Positions 25,568-34,489 of a stretch of DNA of 64,000 nt are shown here, one piece after another. Every line of letters begins with the position of its first letter. Within the stretch, counting starts at the first letter, position 1. The DNA lies in contig NZ_KB893246.1 in NCBI RefSeq assembly GCF_000374065.1, positions 372,001 to 436,000 on the forward strand, read 5' to 3'. Source of the DNA: Spirosoma luteum DSM 19990 (lineage in GTDB: Bacteria; Bacteroidota; Bacteroidia; Cytophagales; Spirosomataceae). The translations under genes were made by a program, and so were the position numbers. The notes below the pieces were generated by a model, which saw nothing but the letters and a program-made list of their open reading frames with translations, was not told where the DNA came from and did not search any database.

Positions 25568-28465
25568 TTACCCCTCCAATTCTGCCTTCAAAAACTTTCC
25601 CGTATAGCTTCCTTTTACTCCAGCCACTTTTTCCGGCGTTCCTTCGGCAATAATGTATCCGCCTTTATTGCCGCCTTCGGGCCCCAAGTCAATGAGGTAA
25701 TCAGAGACTTTGATCACATCCAGATTATGTTCGATAATAAGGACCGTATTACCTTTATTGGTCAGCTTGTTCAACACGTCGAGTAGATGGGCGATGTCCT
25801 GAAAGTGAAGCCCTGTGGTCGGCTCATCGAGGATATAAAGCGTTTTTCCCGTGTCTTTTTTCGAAAGTTCTTCGGCTAGTTTCACCCGCTGCGCTTCTCC
25901 GCCAGACAGCGTAGTGGCGTGTTGCCCCAAGGTGATATAGCCCAGTCCTACATCGTTTAGAGTCGTCACTTTACGCAGAATTTTTGGCTGACTGGCGAAA
26001 AATTCCAGTGCCTGCTCAACGGTCATATCCAGCACATCGGCAATGGATTTTCCTTTGAAGCGCACCTCCAGCGTTTCCCGGTTGAATCGTTTACCCTTGC
26101 AGGTTTCGCACAATACATGGACATCGGGCAGAAATTCCATTTCTATCTTTTTCATGCCCGCGCCCTCACAGTCTTCACAACGGCCACCCTTTACGTTGAA
26201 CGAGAAACGACCGGGTTTATATCCCCTTATTTTGGCTTCGGGAAGTTCAGAAAAAAGTGCCCTTATTTCCGAAAACATACCCGTATATGTTGCAGGGTTC
26301 GAGCGGGGCGTCCGGCCAATGGGCGACTGATCCACCTCAATTACCTTGTCCAAAAACTCCAGACCCTCCACCGTTTTGAACGGCAATGACTCCCGCTTCG
26401 ACTTATAAAAATGTCGATTCAGGACCGGAAATAGGGTTTCATGGATGAGTGATGATTTACCGCTACCCGATACTCCCGTAATAGTGACCATCCGACCAAG
26501 CGGAAGTTTTAGCGTTACATTTTTCAGGTTATTGCCCGTGGCATTCTTTATAACCAGGAATTTGCCGTTGCCTTTTCGTCGTTCGGCGGGTACGTCTATT
26601 GCCCGCCGGCCACTTAAGTAATCGGCGGTTGTACCGCCGTTGCGGATGAACTCTTCCGGTGTTCCAATCCCAACCAACTGCCCCCCGTGCCGACCCGCTC
26701 CGGGACCAATATCCAGAATAAAGTCCGACTCGAGCATCATGTCTTTATCGTGCTCAACCACCAGAACCGTATTGCCTAAATCACGCAGGTTCTTTAATGA
26801 ATCAATCAACTTGACGTTATCGCGCTGGTGCAGGCCAATGCTTGGCTCATCCATAATGTACAGGACTCCTACAAGCTGCGTTCCAATCTGGGTCGCTAGC
26901 CGAATCCGCTGGGCTTCCCCACCCGATAAGGTCCGCAAAGGGCGGTCGAGGGTGAGGTAGTCGAGACCGATATCCATCAGGAAACCGATGCGCTTGCGGA
27001 TTTCTTTCAGGATTTCTTTGGCAATTATATTTTGCCGATCCGTCAGGCGACTTTCCAGTTCATTGAACCAGTCGGCCAGTTCCGATATGTCCATTCGGGC
27101 AAGTTCGGATATGTTTTTCTGGGCGATTTTGAAATAGAGAGACTCTTTCTTAAGGCGGGCACCTTCACATTCAGGACAGGTTTTCACGACCATAAAGTCT
27201 TTCAGCCATTCCTGAATTTTATCCGTGCTATTTTCCTGCTGCCGCTTCAGGAAGTGAACAATACCCTCAAACTTGAAGCTGTAGGTGTCAGCAGCTGCTT
27301 TTTCCGACGACTTGGCAACTGCCCCGTCCGATGGTTCTTCCGTGCCGTACATGAGTGCGTACAGTAAATCGGCCGGGAATTTAACGACGGGCGTAGTGAG
27401 GTTGAGTTTATACTTTTTCAGGATGGCCTCAATCTCCTTGAAAATCCACAGTTCCCGGTACTCACCTAGGGGAGCAATGGCGCCCCGACTTATACTCAGG
27501 GATTTATCTGGAATAACCGATTCCTCTGTTATCTCTTCTACAACGCCCAACCCGTTACAAACAGGGCAGGCACCGTAAGGCGAGTTGAACGAAAACGAAT
27601 TGGGCGATGGCTCATCATAACTAATACCTGATTCGGGGTCCATCAGGTTTTGAGAAAAGTAAATTAGTGTCGGAGTCGCGTTCGACCCTGAACCATCGAG
27701 CATCTGCATTGCCCCTTTTCCCTGCTTCAACGCTGTTTGTACTGACTGGCTTAACCGATACCGGTCTTCGGTTTTAGGTATGAGCCGGTCAATCACGATT
27801 TCGATGTCGTGAATTTTGTAGCGGTCCAACTGCATTTTGGGTACAATATCCTGCACTACCCCATCTACCCGAACTTTTGTATACCCGGTTTTAGCAATCT
27901 GCACGAACAGTTCCCGGTAATGGCCTTTCCGGCTTTTAATTATCGGAGCCAATAACGTCAGCTTTTGCCCGGCATATTGCTCCAGAATGGTATCGATAAT
28001 CTGGTCCTGCGACTGACGTTCCATTTTACGGCCTGTCAGGTAGGAAAAGGCCTCACCAGAGCGAGCGTAGAGCAGGCGCAGGAAGTCATATATCTCGGTT
28101 GTCGTGCCTACTGTAGAGCGGGGGTTTTTTGACGTCGTTTTCTGCTCGATAGAAATTACCGGGCTAAGGCCGTTAATTTTGTCCACATCAGGACGCTCCA
28201 TATTGCCGATGAACGAGCGGGCGTAGGCCGAGAAACTCTCCATGTAACGCCGTTGTCCTTCCGCATAAATTGTATCGAAGGCCAGCGACGATTTTCCGCT
28301 ACCGCTAATACCCGTTATCACCACCAGTTTATTGCGGGGAATGGTAACGTCAATGTTTTTGAGATTGTGTTCGCGGGCACCCAGCACTTCAATCTGGTCA
28401 TGGCCCGTTAGGTCTATATCAGTAAGGCCGGATTGCCGGGTTGTAGGCTTTTCTTCTGTCGTCAC
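25568..28465 (-). CDS. uvrA: excinuclease ABC subunit A (first copy)
   Basis: From GTG 28465 the product has 965 residues, normal for UvrA. Two ABC ATPase halves are complete: Walker [10 protein letters not shown] and GVSGSGKSS, and two LSGGEAQR signature motifs. The UvrB-binding segment is present (RKGHYRELF), as are the zinc Cys pairs CPVC/CPEC and CEDC/CETC. UvrA finds bulky DNA lesions and loads UvrB. The ORF reaches an ATG at 28573, but that codon lies inside the left inverted repeat of the adjacent IS4 element, so GTG 28465 (MTTEEKP) is a better guess; upstream non-ATG starts are possible. A second full uvrA lies 3 kb away in the opposite direction. Confidence 0.9.
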   Translation of the reverse strand: MTTEEKPTTRQSGLTDIDLTGHDQIEVLGAREHNLKNIDVTIPRNKLVVITGISGSGKSSLAFDTIYAEGQRRYMESFSAYARSFIGNMERPDVDKINGLSPVISIEQKTTSKNPRSTVGTTTEIYDFLRLLYARSGEAFSYLTGRKMERQSQDQIIDTILEQYAGQKLTLLAPIIKSRKGHYRELFVQIAKTGYTKVRVDGVVQDIVPKMQLDRYKIHDIEIVIDRLIPKTEDRYRLSQSVQTALKQGKGAMQMLDGSGSNATPTLIYFSQNLMDPESGISYDEPSPNSFSFNSPYGACPVCNGLGVVEEITEESVIPDKSLSISRGAIAPLGEYRELWIFKEIEAILKKYKLNLTTPVVKFPADLLYALMYGTEEPSDGAVAKSSEKAAADTYSFKFEGIVHFLKRQQENSTDKIQEWLKDFMVVKTCPECEGARLKKESLYFKIAQKNISELARMDISELADWFNELESRLTDRQNIIAKEILKEIRKRIGFLMDIGLDYLTLDRPLRTLSGGEAQRIRLATQIGTQLVGVLYIMDEPSIGLHQRDNVKLIDSLKNLRDLGNTVLVVEHDKDMMLESDFILDIGPGAGRHGGQLVGIGTPEEFIRNGGTTADYLSGRRAIDVPAERRKGNGKFLVIKNATGNNLKNVTLKLPLGRMVTITGVSGSGKSSLIHETLFPVLNRHFYKSKRESLPFKTVEGLEFLDKVIEVDQSPIGRTPRSNPATYTGMFSEIRALFSELPEAKIRGYKPGRFSFNVKGGRCEDCEGAGMKKIEMEFLPDVHVLCETCKGKRFNRETLEVRFKGKSIADVLDMTVEQALEFFASQPKILRKVTTLNDVGLGYITLGQHATTLSGGEAQRVKLAEELSKKDTGKTLYILDEPTTGLHFQDIAHLLDVLNKLTNKGNTVLIIEHNLDVIKVSDYLIDLGPEGGNKGGYIIAEGTPEKVAGVKGSYTGKFLKAELEG

Positions 28466-28566
28466 GCAGCGTTGGATTATTCTTAACAACAACGAAAAGG
28501 GAAGGGGGAGAGTTTCCCGAAAGCAGAATGGATTTGTGCATACAGCACCTTTACCACTATTTAACG

Positions 28567-28590
28567 AAAACATGAGTCATCCCGAATTTT
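28567..28590 (+). repeat. left terminal inverted repeat of the IS4 element
   Basis: 24 bases, exactly complementary to 29980-30003. The core is CATGAGTCATCCCGAATTTT. The outer part supplies an ATG in frame with the upstream extension of uvrA. Confidence 0.9.
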
Positions 28591-28609
28591 AGGGTCTGAC
28601 TAAAAAAGC

Positions 28610-28659
28610 GAAAACCTCCTGAACTTTGTGGTCGCCAAACTACAAAACAGGAGGTTTTC
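28610..28659 (+). promoter_or_regulatory. hairpin that sequesters the transposase ribosome-binding site
   Basis: Arms GAAAACCTCCTG (28610-28621) and CAGGAGGTTTTC (28648-28659) are perfectly complementary over 12 bases. The right arm contains the AGGAGG Shine-Dalgarno sequence, which ends a few bases before the transposase ATG at 28662. A transcript that starts outside the element would fold and hide the site. A transcript that starts after the left arm would not. This resembles the protection described for IS10 and other elements. Confidence 0.7.
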
Positions 28660-28661
28660 TC

Positions 28662-29993
28662 ATGGGTACTGCTACAAAACAAACAAATTCTGAGCAGGAA
28701 TGGCCCCAATCGGTGGGCCTTTTTTATCAACAGCGCTTAACCCCGTTCACTCAAAGCATTGTTCTGGAGTTAACGGCCTTGATTGATGTCCGCCTGGTTC
28801 GCACCTTTAGCCAGCTTCTGATTACCTTATTAGGCTTCCGACACCGAAATAATGGCCTGCTTTTGAGTGAATTAGGGGAACATCTGCTCTCCGCTCGTCA
28901 AGCCCCAGCGGGCACCAAACGAATCTCTAACCTACTCAGATGCCCCCATTGGAGTCATACCCTGATTCAGAAAGGCATCCGCGCCAAAGCCCAAACCTTT
29001 TATGAGCAACTCCATCAGCAAGGGCAACGCGTATTGGTTCTCTGGGATGAGAGTGTAATGGAAAAGCCTGAAACACTGACCAGTGATGATCTGGGGGCCG
29101 TTCGCAGTAGTAAAGCCCGCCGGCTCAAACGCATTCGACCCGGCTATTTCAATCCACCAGATGGCAAACCTGTTTGTGTGCCTGGCCTGGAATGGGTAGG
29201 CATCTTATTGGCGGGTGCGAGTGGAGCTCCTTGCCTGTATCAGTTTGAGTGGTGGACTAGGTGGGGTGAACACGCTCGTCAACGGGCAGATGTACTTCAA
29301 GATACTTTAACCGAGTTGAGTCAACGGTTTGGTCAGGCTATCTTACATGTCTTCGATAGAGGCTATGCTTCCCAGGCTTGGCTAGGAAAGTTAGTGAATG
29401 CCAGGCTGAAAGGTCTGATTCGATGGCAAACTCACTATCATCTCCTTAATCAGGCGGGTGACTCAATAAAGACTTGGGAGATAACCCGCGGCAAACGGTC
29501 CGTCGATCATCGGTTAGTCTACGATGCGGTCCACAAGTGTCATCGAAAAATGGGCATCATCTACCAGGCGGTACGGCATCCAACTTACCCCGATGTGCCG
29601 CTGTATTTGATTGTATCGCGCCCTGGCAAGGGGCATACGCCCTGGTATTTACTCACTAACGAGGTCATTGACTCCGTGGAATCAGCCTGGCAAATGGTGT
29701 TTGCCTATGCTCGTCGGTGGCAGATTGAGACAGCCTTCCGCTATACTAAATCGGAACTGGCTTTAGAATCTCCTCGCTTATGGTTCTGGCAAAACCGACT
29801 CAAGTTGATGATGATAGTCGCTTTGTTATACGCCTTTTTACTCTCCTTACTCCGGGCTGAGCTTAGCCACTGGCAGCAACTACCCTTGCGACTGGGTTGT
29901 CATCGAACGGGAAAGCGGTGCCGAGAAGCCTCAGCACCGCTTTATCGTATCCGAATTGCCTTCACCCACTTATGGACTCAAAATTCGGGATGA
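28662..29993 (+). CDS. IS4-family DDE transposase
   Basis: A 443-residue transposase. Catalytic acids are visible as Asp in LWDESVME, Asp in HVFDRGYAS, and Glu in the YREK signature Y-x2-R-x3-E-x6-K (YARRWQIETAFRYTK), which defines the IS4 family. The start is ATG 28662 (MGTATKQ), preceded by a strong Shine-Dalgarno site held in a hairpin; the TTG further upstream is not used. The stop codon is within the right terminal repeat. No frameshift or truncation is seen. Confidence 0.93.
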   Translation: MGTATKQTNSEQEWPQSVGLFYQQRLTPFTQSIVLELTALIDVRLVRTFSQLLITLLGFRHRNNGLLLSELGEHLLSARQAPAGTKRISNLLRCPHWSHTLIQKGIRAKAQTFYEQLHQQGQRVLVLWDESVMEKPETLTSDDLGAVRSSKARRLKRIRPGYFNPPDGKPVCVPGLEWVGILLAGASGAPCLYQFEWWTRWGEHARQRADVLQDTLTELSQRFGQAILHVFDRGYASQAWLGKLVNARLKGLIRWQTHYHLLNQAGDSIKTWEITRGKRSVDHRLVYDAVHKCHRKMGIIYQAVRHPTYPDVPLYLIVSRPGKGHTPWYLLTNEVIDSVESAWQMVFAYARRWQIETAFRYTKSELALESPRLWFWQNRLKLMMIVALLYAFLLSLLRAELSHWQQLPLRLGCHRTGKRCREASAPLYRIRIAFTHLWTQNSG

Positions 29994-30003
29994 CTCATGT
30001 TTT
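29980..30003 (-). repeat. right terminal inverted repeat of the IS4 element
   Basis: 24 bases complementary to 28567-28590. It contains the transposase stop codon and ends 29 bases from the stop of the next gene. Confidence 0.9.
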
Positions 30004-30032
30004 TCAACCTGTATTCCCTTATCTGAGCTTGT

Positions 30033-30665
30033 CTAAAAGAACGATAAGCGAAGAACAAACGGACTACCATAAATGGTACGGGCCAGGCTGTTGTCATTAT
30101 AATTCAGATTATACAGCGCAGTTAGGTTGACTCCGAACCTCCGCGAGATAGGCTGCGAGTAGGTCACGCCAACCAGTGGAGAAGTCAGCGCATCGCTTGC
30201 TGTACGACCCGACTGATTGTCCGTTTGCTGAACGGTTGTACTCTCTAATTCGCCGTGCAAGTATAGGTTAGGCAGAATAGACGGAATGAATTCGTACATG
30301 ATGAATCCACGGCCTCCATACTGGTTATAAGTAAGTAAAGGAACAGCGGCCCCCGTATTCGTGTAGCCTTTGTACCTGGTATAAGTATAACTACCACCAA
30401 TACCAATAATCATCCGCTCAGTAGCCTGATAAGCAATAACAGGTGAAATACCCAGACTGAATGGATTACCGAAACGGAATCCATTGATACCACCGCCAAA
30501 ACGGAGTCGTTGGCCAAATGGTAACGGACGCCCTTCGGGAGTTTGGGTTTTTAGTGGATCGCGGCCCTGGTCCCGACGGTCTTCGGGATCTTCGGTTAGC
30601 TGTCCAAACGCCAGACTACTGCTCAATAAAGCCGTGATAAACAGCACCTTTCGAATATAATTCAT
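30033..30665 (-). CDS. small outer-membrane beta-barrel protein, hypothetical
   Basis: A 210-residue protein with a signal peptide (cleavage after LAFGQ, about residue 22), a polar linker with DPEDRRDQGRDP, then repeated amphipathic strands and a final Phe-Phe (LRLSFF), as in outer-membrane barrels. I do not recognise the family. The gene is intact: the IS4 element ends 29 bases after its stop. Before the insertion it would have been the gene directly upstream of uvrA. Confidence 0.65.
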   Translation of the reverse strand: MNYIRKVLFITALLSSSLAFGQLTEDPEDRRDQGRDPLKTQTPEGRPLPFGQRLRFGGGINGFRFGNPFSLGISPVIAYQATERMIIGIGGSYTYTRYKGYTNTGAAVPLLTYNQYGGRGFIMYEFIPSILPNLYLHGELESTTVQQTDNQSGRTASDALTSPLVGVTYSQPISRRFGVNLTALYNLNYNDNSLARTIYGSPFVLRLSFF

Positions 30666-30707
30666 GGTCTTTTTTTACAGAAAATTAACGTATACTCCTT
30701 AACGAAA

Positions 30708-31352
30708 TCAAAATGTAAATTCTTTTACATCGGGGTCATTCAACAGACGTTTTATGCATTTTTCATGGTTTCTCTCTGACCCGTTGACGCGCCAATGCCC
30801 GATTATTTCCGAACCAATTCGCTGCTGCTGGTTGCGGGTTGGCGATAAGCCGCATTCGTCAAAGAATTCTTCGTACCGTTTCAGGGTCTTGTTATGAAAA
30901 GCCGTCACAATTTTGTAGTCACGGGTTTGATTCAACCGTTGAATTCGATTGGACAACCGAACCAGTAGCAACAGAGAACCCAACACAAATACAAACCCAA
31001 TGAGGGCAATTTCATATTGACCGGCCCCTATACACATACCTAACGCAGATACGACCCAAACCGTTGCGGCCGTTGTCAGCCCTTTAACCCGGCTCTCCTC
31101 CCGAAAGATAATACCCGCCCCTAAAAAACCGATACCGTTAACAATATTGGCCGCAATCCGGTCGCCTGACCCGCCAATACGGTCAGACAGCATCGTAAAC
31201 AGGGCCGATCCTACGCAAATCATAATCATGGTGCGTAAGCCGGCTGCCTTGCTGTGGTATTCACGTTCGGCCCCAATAAGACCACCTATCACTAAAGCGG
31301 CACTCAATCGAATAATATCTTCTTCTGCAAATACCATAGCCGTGAAGTACAT
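30708..31352 (-). CDS. MgtC/SapB-family membrane protein
   Basis: A 214-residue protein. The N-terminal ~140 residues carry four to five membrane spans with the family signature GGLIGAEREYHSKAAGLRT and the IVNGIGFLGAGII segment. The C-terminal ~70 residues are a soluble domain. MgtC-like proteins are linked to magnesium limitation and ATP synthase control in some pathogens, but many family members are uncharacterised. ATG 31352 or ATG 31337 could start it. It is divergent from the second uvrA. Confidence 0.85.
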   Translation of the reverse strand: MYFTAMVFAEEDIIRLSAALVIGGLIGAEREYHSKAAGLRTMIMICVGSALFTMLSDRIGGSGDRIAANIVNGIGFLGAGIIFREESRVKGLTTAATVWVVSALGMCIGAGQYEIALIGFVFVLGSLLLLVRLSNRIQRLNQTRDYKIVTAFHNKTLKRYEEFFDECGLSPTRNQQQRIGSEIIGHWRVNGSERNHEKCIKRLLNDPDVKEFTF

Positions 31353-31456
31353 GTGTCCGATGACGGAATAGGCCCTAAAACCTTATCGTTTTTGAGAAAC
31401 CATATCCCGGAATAAACCGTTAAATTCCAGATAGAGTTTACCCTCATTACCAACGA

Positions 31457-34378
31457 ATGATTCAGACCACGGAAACCGGCCATGCCGGTACAATACCTTC
31501 TGTTGACAATCTAGACCCCAGGCAGTTTATCATTATTAAAGGGGCGAAAGTACATAATCTGAAAGGAATTGACGTTGCTATACCCCGGAACAAACTGGTT
31601 GTGCTCACGGGCCTGTCAGGTTCCGGCAAATCATCACTGGCATTCGATACCCTGTTTGCCGAAGGGCAGCGCATGTATGTCGAAAGTCTCAGTAGTTACG
31701 CCCGGCAGTTTTTGGGGCGCATGGAGAAGCCAGAGGTTGAATACATTAAAGGCGTATCGCCAGCCATTGCCATTGAGCAGAAAGTATCAACCCGCAATCC
31801 ACGTTCTACGGTTGGTACCTCTACCGAAATTTACGACTACCTGAAATTGCTTTTTGGTCGGGTAGGAATCACCTACTCTCCCGTTTCAGGCCACGAAGTA
31901 CGTAAGGATACCATTACCGATGTGGTCAACTTTATGTATGGTTTTGAGGCTGGGCAACGGGTAATGATTATGGCTCCTCTGCTTGTTCGGGAAGGGCGGA
32001 CGCTGGCGTATGAGCTGAATATATTACTTCAGAAAGGCTACACGCGTATTGTGGCCGATGGTGGTCCCACGGGCAGGCAGGTACTTCAGATTGAAGACGT
32101 ACTGGCGAACGGTGCCCAGATTGACAAAACGGGCGTTCATACCGATTCTCCCTACTCGCTGGAAATCCTTGTGGACCGGGGTACGGTGTTGTACGACGAA
32201 AACGGGCAGCCGGATGAAGACAACCAGTATCGTTTTTCCGACTCTGTACAAACAGCTTTTAGCGAAGGCGAGGGCTCCTGCCGAATTGATATTGTGGGCA
32301 AGGAGTCACGTATTTTCTCGGATCGGTTTGAGATGGATGGTATTGTTTTTGAAGAACCAAGTGTCAATCTGTTCACCTTCAACAATCCATACGGGGCCTG
32401 CCGCCGGTGCGATGGGTTTGGCAAAGTACTGGGCATTGACCCGGATTTGGTCATTCCCGACAAGAACTTATCCGTTTTTGAGGGTGCCATTGCGCCCTGG
32501 CGCAGCGAGAAAATGAGCGAGGAGTTTCTGAAGCCGCTGCTTAAAAACGGCATTCGGTTCGATTTCCCCATTCATCGCCCATACAAAGACCTGACCACTG
32601 CGGAACGGAACTTACTCTGGACTGGCAATAAATATTTCGACGGGTTGAATTCATTTTTCAACTTCGTCGAAAGTCAGACGTTCAAGGTGCAGTACCGGGT
32701 GATGCTCTCCCGCTACCGGGGCAAAACCACTTGCCCCGAGTGCCGGGGGTCGAGGCTTCGGAAGGATGCAGGCTACGTAAAAGTAGGCGGCAAGTCTATC
32801 ACCGACCTGGTTCTGCTACCGATTACGCAGGTCACGGCTTTCTTCCACGATTTGGCATTACCCACTCAATTACAGCAGATTGCTAACCGTATAGTAGTAG
32901 AAATCAGAAATCGGCTGGATTATATGGAGCGGGTAGGGCTTGGTTACCTAACCCTCAACCGACTCACAAACTCACTATCGGGTGGTGAATATCAGCGCAT
33001 TAAACTGGCGACATCGCTTGGTTCAGCCCTGGTTGGCTCAATGTATATTCTGGATGAACCCAGTATTGGTCTGCACCCGCGCGATACCAAACAGTTAGTG
33101 AGTGTACTGGAGTCGCTGCGCGACATGGGCAATACCGTTATTGTGGTTGAACACGAAGAAGAGGTTATGCGCTCCGCCGACCAGCTCATTGACATTGGAC
33201 CCGATGCCGGTTCTTTGGGTGGCCACCTTGTTTTCCAGGGTACCTGGTCCGACATTGAAAAACTGGAAGGAGACCCTTCATCTGCCTATCAAACACTCTA
33301 CCCATCGCATACCCTCGATTTTTTGACTGGAAGAGAAACGGTACCAGTGCCAGCTTTTCGGCGAAAGGGGACTAATTTCATTGAACTGAAAGGGGCGCGG
33401 GAAAATAACCTGAAAGATGTCGATGTCCGGTTTCCACTCAATACCCTGACTGTGGTGACGGGCGTTTCGGGTTCGGGGAAGAGTACACTCATTCGAAAAG
33501 TGTTATACCCGGCTCTGATGCGAAACCGGGGTGAAGCCGCCGAAGAAGCGGGGAAGTATGACTCGCTGGAAGGCTCGCTCAACCGGATTTCGGCTATTGA
33601 AATGATCGACCAGAATCCTATTGGAAAATCGAGTCGCTCGAATCCGGTTACGTACATTAAAGCGTATGACCACCTGCGTCAGGTTATGGCCGAGCAGCCC
33701 GTAGCAAAAGCAAGAGGCTATAAACCCAGCCATTTTTCGTTCAACGTGGATGGTGGCCGTTGCGAAGTATGTCAGGGCGAAGGCGAAGTGAAAATCGAAA
33801 TGCAGTTTATGGCCGATATCTACCTCAAATGTGAGGGTTGTGGCGGTAAACGATTCAAGCAGGAAGTACTGGAAGTAACGCTGCACGATAAAAACGTCGC
33901 GGATGTGCTGGATATGACCGTTGATGAAGCAATAGCCTTCTTCCGCCCGGTAGAACCAAAAATGGCGGATAAATTACAGCCCTTGCAGGATGTAGGGCTG
34001 GGATACATAGGCCTGGGACAGTCGGCCAACACCTTATCGGGTGGGGAAGCTCAGCGGGTAAAACTAGCTTCGTTTCTGGGGAAGGGTAACCCGAACAAAG
34101 GTGGGACGCTATTTATTTTCGATGAACCGACCACGGGGCTGCACTTTCACGACATTCGTAAGCTGCTCTCCGCCATCAACGCGCTGGTCGACCAGGGTGA
34201 TTCGGTCATTATTATCGAACACAATATGGAGGTTATCAAAAACGCCGACCATATCATCGACCTCGGCCCCGAAGGTGGCGAAACGGGTGGATATGTGACC
34301 TTTACAGGTACACCGGAAGAGATGGTAAAATTAACGGATGGTAATTACACGGCTGAGTATCTGAAGGGAAAGGTATAG
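31457..34378 (+). CDS. uvrA: excinuclease ABC subunit A (second copy)
   Basis: A 973-residue full-length UvrA paralogue with Walker A motifs GLSGSGKSS and GVSGSGKST, signature [12 protein letters not shown] in the first half and [12 protein letters not shown] in the second. The zinc Cys pairs CRRC/CPEC and CEVC/CEGC and a UvrB-interaction region between residues ~130 and 250 are all present, so it is not the shortened UvrA2 type. The two uvrA genes are clearly diverged paralogues, not a recent duplication. Either could work with UvrB. The functional split is unknown. It is read away from the MgtC gene. Confidence 0.93.
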   Translation: MIQTTETGHAGTIPSVDNLDPRQFIIIKGAKVHNLKGIDVAIPRNKLVVLTGLSGSGKSSLAFDTLFAEGQRMYVESLSSYARQFLGRMEKPEVEYIKGVSPAIAIEQKVSTRNPRSTVGTSTEIYDYLKLLFGRVGITYSPVSGHEVRKDTITDVVNFMYGFEAGQRVMIMAPLLVREGRTLAYELNILLQKGYTRIVADGGPTGRQVLQIEDVLANGAQIDKTGVHTDSPYSLEILVDRGTVLYDENGQPDEDNQYRFSDSVQTAFSEGEGSCRIDIVGKESRIFSDRFEMDGIVFEEPSVNLFTFNNPYGACRRCDGFGKVLGIDPDLVIPDKNLSVFEGAIAPWRSEKMSEEFLKPLLKNGIRFDFPIHRPYKDLTTAERNLLWTGNKYFDGLNSFFNFVESQTFKVQYRVMLSRYRGKTTCPECRGSRLRKDAGYVKVGGKSITDLVLLPITQVTAFFHDLALPTQLQQIANRIVVEIRNRLDYMERVGLGYLTLNRLTNSLSGGEYQRIKLATSLGSALVGSMYILDEPSIGLHPRDTKQLVSVLESLRDMGNTVIVVEHEEEVMRSADQLIDIGPDAGSLGGHLVFQGTWSDIEKLEGDPSSAYQTLYPSHTLDFLTGRETVPVPAFRRKGTNFIELKGARENNLKDVDVRFPLNTLTVVTGVSGSGKSTLIRKVLYPALMRNRGEAAEEAGKYDSLEGSLNRISAIEMIDQNPIGKSSRSNPVTYIKAYDHLRQVMAEQPVAKARGYKPSHFSFNVDGGRCEVCQGEGEVKIEMQFMADIYLKCEGCGGKRFKQEVLEVTLHDKNVADVLDMTVDEAIAFFRPVEPKMADKLQPLQDVGLGYIGLGQSANTLSGGEAQRVKLASFLGKGNPNKGGTLFIFDEPTTGLHFHDIRKLLSAINALVDQGDSVIIIEHNMEVIKNADHIIDLGPEGGETGGYVTFTGTPEEMVKLTDGNYTAEYLKGKV

Positions 34379-34455
34379 CTGGTCAGGAAGGACCGTTGAA
34401 ACAATAAAGGACATGGGAATGATTATTCCTTCATACTTCCAGTTAACTTCCCGCG

Positions 34456-34463
34456 TATTTTTG
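34456..34463 (+). promoter_or_regulatory. -7 promoter box for the esterase/DUF11 gene
   Basis: TATTTTTG matches TAnnTTTG 27 bases before the ATG at 34490. No TTTG at -33, so it is only a candidate. Confidence 0.4.
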
Positions 34464-34489
34464 CCTGCATCACCGTATTTTGTTGTTTC

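Larger units (their letters stand above)
28567..30003 (+). mobile_element. IS4-family insertion sequence
   Basis: A 1437-base element bounded by perfect 24-base terminal inverted repeats and carrying one DDE transposase. Both ends and the gene are intact, so it may be active. A convincing target duplication is not visible: only AAC flanks a slightly larger boundary. It sits between uvrA and the small outer-membrane protein gene, opposite in direction to both. Confidence 0.9.

Noticed and set aside
28563..30008. Target-site duplication AAC around the IS4 element
   Set aside because: Three bases can occur by chance and the repeat ends fit better at 28567 and 30003; IS4 elements usually make longer duplications.
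30033..30665. Outer-membrane protein gene truncated by the IS4 element
   Set aside because: The gene ends with a typical barrel terminus and stop codon 29 bases before the element, so it is intact.
33503..33886. 127-codon minus-strand frame inside the second uvrA
   Set aside because: A shadow of conserved UvrA coding sequence; no start context or domain.
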